Shown: in pieces, positions 59,079 through 64,000 of the stretch
How positions within the stretch are numbered: the first letter of the stretch is position 1
Layout of the letters: the number at the start of each line of letters is the position of its first letter
The notes under the pieces: model-generated
Seen by the model: only the letters and a program-made list of their open reading frames with translations
Told to the model about the DNA's origin: nothing
The model's database searches: none
Made by a program: the position numbers and the translations under genes
NCBI GenBank assembly: GCA_023369685.1
Contig: SACZ01000003.1
Location: 520,818 to 584,817 of the forward strand
DNA length: 64,000 bases
Origin: Prolixibacteraceae bacterium JC049
Lineage (GTDB): Bacteria > Bacteroidota > Bacteroidia > Bacteroidales > Prolixibacteraceae
Direction of reading: 5' to 3'

Positions 59079-62000
59079 ATGAGAAAATTTGCGCTATTAC
59101 TTACTATGATTCTCGTTGTGGGAGTGTCGGCGCTGTACGCTCAGACAAAAAAGGTTACAGGTACGGTAACCAGCTCTGACGACGGTGCAACATTACCGGG
59201 AGTATCTGTGGTAGTTAAAGGAACTACCATTGGAATTATTACTGATATTGATGGACAATATCAGTTGGATGTACCATCTGATGCTAAAACACTTGTTTTT
59301 AGTTTCGTTGGGATGAAAGCTAAAGAAGCTGAAATTACTGGTTCTACAGTTGATGCTGTTTTAGAACCAGATGTTATTGGTGTTGATGAAGTTATGGTTG
59401 TAGCTTATGGAGTTACTAAAAAAGAATCATTTACTGGTTCTGCTTCTTCTGTGAAAGCCGAAAAATTACAAAACATTCCTGTTACGTCTTTTGAGAAAGC
59501 ACTAGGAGGTAATGTTCCAGGTTTACAGGTTTCAAGTTCATCAGGCCAGCCGGGGGCTGCTTCTGAGGTACGTATTCGAGGTATCGGTTCATTTTCTGCC
59601 GACCAGAATCCATTATATGTTATCGATGGAGTACCAGTGACAACAGAGTCGACAGGTGTTAAATATAGTGGAGAGGAAGGATCTGTTTCTACTCCTCTTT
59701 CTACTATTAACCCTGCAGATATTGAGTCTATTACTGTGCTGAAAGATGCTGCAGCATCGTCTTTGTATGGATCAAGAGCTGCTAACGGTGTTATTGTTAT
59801 TAAAACAAAGCAAGGTAAAGCAGGAAAAACCAAATTTACATTTAATACTTCACATGGTATCAATGATATCGCTACTAACAACTACGAAACAGTTTCTGCT
59901 GACCAATTCGTAGAATTGATGCGTGAAGCTATGATGAATACTGCGAAGGATATTGATGGAAAATCAGATGCTGATGCCCAAGCTTGGACTGATGCAATGA
60001 TGAACAAATATTATCCAGCACCAGTTTCAGGGCAATATGCTGATTGGCAGAAAGAGTTGTTGAGAAAAGGTGCTGTTCATAACTATGAGCTTTCAGCTAA
60101 TGGTGGTAATGAAAAGACAACTTTCTTTGCTTCAATTAGTGCTAACCAAACGGATGGTATTGCAAAGAATTCAGATCTAGAGCGTGTTACTGGTCGTTTA
60201 AATTTGAAGCACAATGCAAGTGAAAAATTATCTTTCACTGCAAATATTAGCTTTGGTTCTGTTAAGCAGAATATTGCTCTTGGAGGGTCTTATTATGCTA
60301 ACCCATTCTACTCAGCACAGCAATTGTTGTTACCTACTGATCCAATTAGAAATCCTGATGGATCGTATACTGAAGCTAGTAGATTTAACTATTATAACAT
60401 GGCTCGTGAGTATTCGTTGAATGAGCGTTCATCTGATACATGGAGAACCAGTATCAACTCTTCTGCTGAATATAAAATCATTGAGCCATTAACATTTAAA
60501 ACAACAATTGCTTACGATTGGATTGATACGGATAACTTGATTTATTCTTCACCAATTTCTCGTTCGGGAAGACAAAATAAAGGTGAAGTATATAGAAATA
60601 ACCGTAAAAATAAGCGATTGACTTCTTCTTCTATTTTAACTTTTAACAAAACTTTTGCTGAAGATCATAACTTCAATGCGTTGGTTGGTTACGAAGTAGA
60701 AGATGAAAATACTACTAAATTAATCGCTGAAGGATATAATGTACCTCAAGGGTTACAAGTGTTAGATGCTTCTTCTAAACCTACATCTGTTGGTGGAAGT
60801 GATAGCAAAAACCGCATGATTTCTTATTTAGGAAAGGTTGACTACAATTACAAAGGAAGATACTATGTTTCTGCAAGTATCCGTCGTGATGGTAGTTCTC
60901 GACTAGGTGCAGATGAACGTTGGGCTAACTTCTGGTCAGTTTCTGGTTCTTGGAGATTAACAGAGGAGGATTTCATGCAGGGTGTTTCTTGGTTGGATGA
61001 TTTCAAACTAAGAGCTTCTTATGGTACTAACGGAACATTGCCTGTTGATTGGTTTGGTCACAAAGCATTGTATTCTGTAGGTGCATATAACTCAGAACCT
61101 GCGATTAACTATACTCAGATTGCCAACCCAAATCTTTCATGGGAGGAGAGTCATAACTTAAACGCTGGTTTCGATTTCCGTTTTAAAGAGCGTTTTAGTG
61201 GTAGTTTCGAATATTTTGTAAAGAATACTACTGACATGTTAATGGAGGTGCCTCTTTCACGTGTAACTGGCTTTAGTAGCATGTGGCAGAATGTTGGAGA
61301 GATGAAGAATAAAGGTTGGGAGTTTACTTTCAATGCAGACATCCTTCGCAAATCAGAACTTACATGGAATGCTTCATTTAACCTTTCTCATTACGAGAAC
61401 GAAATTGTTAAGTTGAGCAATGGTGAGTCTATTTTTACTTTCCCATATATTAGAAAAGAAGGTGAAGCGTATAACTCATTCTATTTAAGAGATTGGGCAG
61501 GAGTTGATCCTGAAACAGGGAAAGCACAATGGTATGTTATTGATACTGCTACTGGAAAAAGAGCTAAAGGAGATAATGGAGAAGAGATCAAAACTACTGA
61601 CCCAACTAAAGCTGCAAAAGCAATTGTTGGAAAAGCTGATCCAGATCTAATGGGAGGTATTTCAAATAGCTTCGGTTACAAAGGGTTTACTCTTGATTTC
61701 TTATTCAACTTCTCAATTGGTGGTGACATCTACAACACTGCATCGTACAGTATGGAAAGTGATGGAAATGCACCAAAGTATAATATCATGACAACACAGT
61801 TGGATCGTTGGCAAAAACCAGGTGATAAAGTGTCTGCTCCTAAGCGTTATTGGAACTCAGATACTAAATCAAACTGGAACTCATCTCGTCGTGTTCATCG
61901 TAATGATTATTTGCGCTTGAAGAATGTGACATTAGGGTACAACTTACCAAAATCAGTTGTAAGCAAGATGAAGTTGAGCAATGTGAAAGTTTATTTCACA

Positions 62001-62126
62001 GGAACCAATTTGCTAACTTTTGCTTCTCAGGATATTGTTGATCCAGAACAGCCAGTTCATGGTTCTTCTACTTGGGAAATTCCTACAACAAAAACTTATA
62101 CAGTAGGTGTTAGCATCGGATTCTAA
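59079..62126 (+). CDS. SusC/RagA family TonB-linked outer-membrane transporter
   Basis: 1015 residues from ATG 59079, which begins a normal signal peptide (MRKFALLLTMILVVGVSALY); the frame runs 40 codons further upstream without such features. Carboxypeptidase-like N-terminal domain (~23-115: VTGTVTSSDDGATLPGVSVV), TonB box region VDEVMVVAYG, plug (~120-240) with VPGLQVSSSSGQPGAASEVR, IRGIGSFSADQNPLYVIDGV and AASSLYGSRAANGVI. The 22-strand barrel ends with TKTYTVGVSIGF, a typical SusC C-terminus. It imports oligosaccharides or peptides together with the SusD partner encoded 19 bases downstream. No glycosidase is adjacent in the window, so the substrate is open. Confidence 0.96.
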   Translation: MRKFALLLTMILVVGVSALYAQTKKVTGTVTSSDDGATLPGVSVVVKGTTIGIITDIDGQYQLDVPSDAKTLVFSFVGMKAKEAEITGSTVDAVLEPDVIGVDEVMVVAYGVTKKESFTGSASSVKAEKLQNIPVTSFEKALGGNVPGLQVSSSSGQPGAASEVRIRGIGSFSADQNPLYVIDGVPVTTESTGVKYSGEEGSVSTPLSTINPADIESITVLKDAAASSLYGSRAANGVIVIKTKQGKAGKTKFTFNTSHGINDIATNNYETVSADQFVELMREAMMNTAKDIDGKSDADAQAWTDAMMNKYYPAPVSGQYADWQKELLRKGAVHNYELSANGGNEKTTFFASISANQTDGIAKNSDLERVTGRLNLKHNASEKLSFTANISFGSVKQNIALGGSYYANPFYSAQQLLLPTDPIRNPDGSYTEASRFNYYNMAREYSLNERSSDTWRTSINSSAEYKIIEPLTFKTTIAYDWIDTDNLIYSSPISRSGRQNKGEVYRNNRKNKRLTSSSILTFNKTFAEDHNFNALVGYEVEDENTTKLIAEGYNVPQGLQVLDASSKPTSVGGSDSKNRMISYLGKVDYNYKGRYYVSASIRRDGSSRLGADERWANFWSVSGSWRLTEEDFMQGVSWLDDFKLRASYGTNGTLPVDWFGHKALYSVGAYNSEPAINYTQIANPNLSWEESHNLNAGFDFRFKERFSGSFEYFVKNTTDMLMEVPLSRVTGFSSMWQNVGEMKNKGWEFTFNADILRKSELTWNASFNLSHYENEIVKLSNGESIFTFPYIRKEGEAYNSFYLRDWAGVDPETGKAQWYVIDTATGKRAKGDNGEEIKTTDPTKAAKAIVGKADPDLMGGISNSFGYKGFTLDFLFNFSIGGDIYNTASYSMESDGNAPKYNIMTTQLDRWQKPGDKVSAPKRYWNSDTKSNWNSSRRVHRNDYLRLKNVTLGYNLPKSVVSKMKLSNVKVYFTGTNLLTFASQDIVDPEQPVHGSSTWEIPTTKTYTVGVSIGF

Positions 62127-62145
62127 AATTGTAAATTAGATTATC

Positions 62146-63558
62146 ATGAAGAAACTTATATATATATTACCAATATTTGTTTTGCTGACTACGGCTTGTT
62201 CTGAGTCGTGGTTGGATACAAAGTCTAGTACTTCGCTAGATGTTGAGGGAAGTATTACTACTGTAACTCAAGCTCAATATGCTGTTGATGGTGTTTACGA
62301 TCAGTTGACTTCATCGGACTATTATAACTCTGATTTTATTGCTCCTTTCGATGTACAAGCAGATGACATGAGAGCTGCAGGTGCTGGTCGTTTAGAGGGT
62401 GATTACAAATATACTTTTTACACAGAATCTTCTAAGTCTACACGTTGGGTTGTACCTTATCGTGCTTTAAAAAACTTGGCTGCTCTTATGAGCGTGATCG
62501 ATGAAGTTAAGACTGACGGAGATACTGAAAAGAATAAATTGAACGACATCAAAGGACAGGCATTAGCATTACGTGGATTAGTTCATTTTGATCTTGTTCG
62601 TGTGTTTGGTAAACCTTACACTCATGGTGGTGCAGATCAGGCATTAGGGGTACCTATTGTTATTGAGCCTATGCAGAGTGGAGATAAACTTGCTCGTAAC
62701 ACTGTTGCAGAAGTTTATACTCAGGTTGTAAAAGATTTAACTGCTGGAATTGAATTGCTTTCTACTGATGCAAATGCTGGTCATATTAATAAATGGGCTG
62801 CAAAAGCGTTGTTGTCTCGTGTATATCTTTACATGGGTGACAATACAAATGCACTTGCTTTAGCTAAAGATGTTATCGATAACAGTAAAGTAAAATTGGT
62901 AGAGCGTTCAGCGTATGTAAAATCATGGGCTGATGATAAAATGTCTGAAGCTTTATTTGAATTGATTAATTCATCTGAAGATAATGGTGGTTTAGAGTCA
63001 GTTGGATATTTGTCAGATCCTGATGGATACGGACAATTTGTAGCAGCTGACGACTTTATTACTTTAATGAAGAGTGATGCTAATGATGTTCGTGCTAATT
63101 TGTTAGTTGCTGATAAATTGGGAACAGATGCAGAACCTCGTTTAGGACGTGTATTGAAGTACCCTGGAAAGGATAATTCTCCTTCATACACTACTAACAT
63201 CCGAGTAATTCGTCTTTCTGAGGTATACTTAAATGCTGCCGAAGCTGCTGTTAAATTAGGACAAGATGCTTCAACGTATCTAAATGCTATTTACAAGCGT
63301 GCAACAGGAGTAGATGTAACAGGAACAATTGATCTTGATCGCGTATTGTTAGAGCGTCGTAAAGAACTAGTTGCGGAAGGTCACCGTTTCTTTGACTTGG
63401 TGAGAAATAACAAAACAATTGTTCGTGGTTCAGACTACTGGGGACCACAAGACTTTAAAACAATTGAGTCTGATAACTTTAAGGTTATTCAGCCAATTCC
63501 AAGAATTGAATTGGATGCGAATCCAAATATGAAGCAAAATCCAGGATACGAAAGCTAA
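62146..63558 (+). CDS. SusD/RagB family nutrient-binding lipoprotein
   Basis: 470 residues. Lipobox TTACS (Cys18) then ESWLDTKSSTSLDVEGSITT, typical of SusD. The TPR-like helical fold is recognisable at AQYAVDGVYDQLTSSDYYNS, KGQALALRGLVHFDLVRVFG and RVYLYMGDNTNALALAKDVI. The C-terminal SusD signature is RRKELVAEGHRFFDLVRNNK, ending KVIQPIPRIELDANPNMKQN. It caps the SusC barrel and binds the ligand at the cell surface. The pair forms one operon, closed by a terminator. Confidence 0.96.
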   Translation: MKKLIYILPIFVLLTTACSESWLDTKSSTSLDVEGSITTVTQAQYAVDGVYDQLTSSDYYNSDFIAPFDVQADDMRAAGAGRLEGDYKYTFYTESSKSTRWVVPYRALKNLAALMSVIDEVKTDGDTEKNKLNDIKGQALALRGLVHFDLVRVFGKPYTHGGADQALGVPIVIEPMQSGDKLARNTVAEVYTQVVKDLTAGIELLSTDANAGHINKWAAKALLSRVYLYMGDNTNALALAKDVIDNSKVKLVERSAYVKSWADDKMSEALFELINSSEDNGGLESVGYLSDPDGYGQFVAADDFITLMKSDANDVRANLLVADKLGTDAEPRLGRVLKYPGKDNSPSYTTNIRVIRLSEVYLNAAEAAVKLGQDASTYLNAIYKRATGVDVTGTIDLDRVLLERRKELVAEGHRFFDLVRNNKTIVRGSDYWGPQDFKTIESDNFKVIQPIPRIELDANPNMKQNPGYES

Positions 63559-63582
63559 ACAGCTTCCTGTATAGATATTAGT

Positions 63583-63612
63583 AAAAGGTCGTCCATTGGG
63601 CGACCTTTTTTT
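63583..63612 (+). terminator. Terminator of the susCD operon
   Basis: AAAAGGTCG (63583-63591) pairs perfectly with CGACCTTTT (63601-63609) around a nine-base loop, followed by more T residues. Confidence 0.9.
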
Positions 63613-63846
63613 ATAGTAATATAATGGCATTAATCTTTTTAGAATATCCTCTTGAATGTAGCTATGAGATTATAAGTGAGTAATAAAATAGAATGAGCTA
63701 AGAATAATGGGTATTTATATACCTTGATTAAGGAAGCTATTTTATAGGCAGAATAATAGGAGTATCAATTGTTTATTGATGCTAAATGAAAGGGGATTGT
63801 CGGGTAGATAGAACAGATGTGCAATTATTAGAGCTGCTTTGGTAGT

Positions 63847-63878
63847 AAAAAGAAAGCTCGGAACAATCTGTCCGAGCT
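63847..63878 (-). terminator. Terminator of the thioredoxin-like gene
   Basis: AGCTCGGA (63855-63862) pairs with TCCGAGCT (63871-63878); the minus-strand transcript then reads TTCTTTTT. It lies 20 bases beyond the thioredoxin-like stop codon. Confidence 0.8.
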
Positions 63879-63898
63879 GTAAGGTTATAAAGTAATCA

Positions 63899-64000
63899 CT
63901 AAATATGCTCTTCCATGAGTTTTTTCAAGTAATCGGTTTGTTTCACGCCAGTTCCGCGCCACACAATTTCTCCTTTTTTGAATAAAATAAGAGTAGGAAT
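63899..64000 (-). CDS. Thioredoxin-family protein (C-terminal 33 residues; cut by window edge)
   Basis: Minus-strand frame that runs off the right edge. The visible sequence IPTLILFKKGEIVWRGTGVK matches the conserved cis-proline (first IP) and central strands of the thioredoxin fold. It ends LKKLMEEHI and stops at 63899-63901. The CxxC active site would lie beyond the window. The gene could be a thioredoxin or a thioredoxin-like subunit. Confidence 0.8.
   Translation of the reverse strand: MPTLILFKKGEIVWRGTGVKQTDYLKKLMEEHI

Noticed and set aside
1-64000. CRISPR arrays, tRNA or rRNA genes, prophage and intact insertion sequences
   Set aside because: No regularly spaced repeats, cloverleaf-like segments, rRNA motifs, phage structural genes or transposase genes were recognised; the repeat-rich stretch at 12544-14676 is protein-coding curlin.

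Overview
The window (about 38% GC by eye) is chromosomal DNA from a free-living, polysaccharide-degrading member of the Bacteroidota. Evidence for this: SusC/SusD-type outer-membrane proteins, a one-protein hybrid two-component system with a periplasmic propeller, C-terminal type IX secretion (T9SS) sorting domains, Bacteroidota-type promoters (TTG about 18-22 bases upstream of TAnnTTTG) and few Shine-Dalgarno sequences. The gene mix is reminiscent of marine Marinilabiliales-like lineages, but the genus cannot be fixed from the sequence alone.

Region by region. 1-3.4 kb: two T9SS cargo proteins, the first cut by the window edge, the second a BNR/FG-GAP beta-propeller protein. 3.4-8.7 kb: a macro-domain protein, a MATE exporter, a Tat-exported Gfo/Idh/MocA oxidoreductase with a PmoA-like (DUF6807) partner, and an ECF sigma factor. 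8.8-14.7 kb: a complete curli-type amyloid operon on the minus strand (giant CsgA, CsgB-like minor curlin, CsgE, CsgF, CsgG with an extra C-terminal barrel-like domain, and a lipoprotein). Immediately upstream is a histidine kinase/LuxR-type response regulator pair (14.9-16.7 kb) that is a good candidate for its regulator. 16.9-19.3 kb: a TonB-dependent receptor.

19.5-39 kb: a glycan-degradation locus without its own SusCD pair: anaerobic sulfatase maturase, two GH29 alpha-L-fucosidases, two GH20 beta-hexosaminidases, a two-domain carbohydrate esterase, a sialate O-acetylesterase, a Cys-type sulfatase and an HTCS regulator. Together these point to a sulfated, fucosylated, O-acetylated N-acetylhexosamine-containing glycan (mucin-like or animal/algal glycoconjugate). 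A 168-bp near-palindromic, MITE-like element lies inside it.

39-50.5 kb: a YqhD-type aldehyde reductase, a small membrane protein, a head-GIN (DUF2807) protein, then three tandem paralogues of about 870-890 residues built from PA14, SprB-repeat and DUF2341 modules, with a small CGGC-domain protein between the first and second. 50.5-58.7 kb: an M3-like zinc metallopeptidase, an esterase, a YfcC-family permease, and a histidine-degradation operon (hutI-ftcD). 59-63.6 kb: a SusC/SusD pair. The right edge cuts a thioredoxin-like gene on the minus strand.

No rRNA, tRNA, CRISPR array, prophage or intact insertion sequence was recognised. Many convergent gene pairs are separated by clear stem-loop terminators, listed below. 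The strongest leads for something new are the curli locus (CsgG-barrel fusion, 710-residue curlin, extra lipoprotein, kinase/regulator pair, stem-loop between csgA and csgB), the triplicated proteins in which an SprB repeat appears to be split by a DUF2341-PA14 cassette, and the palindromic element.
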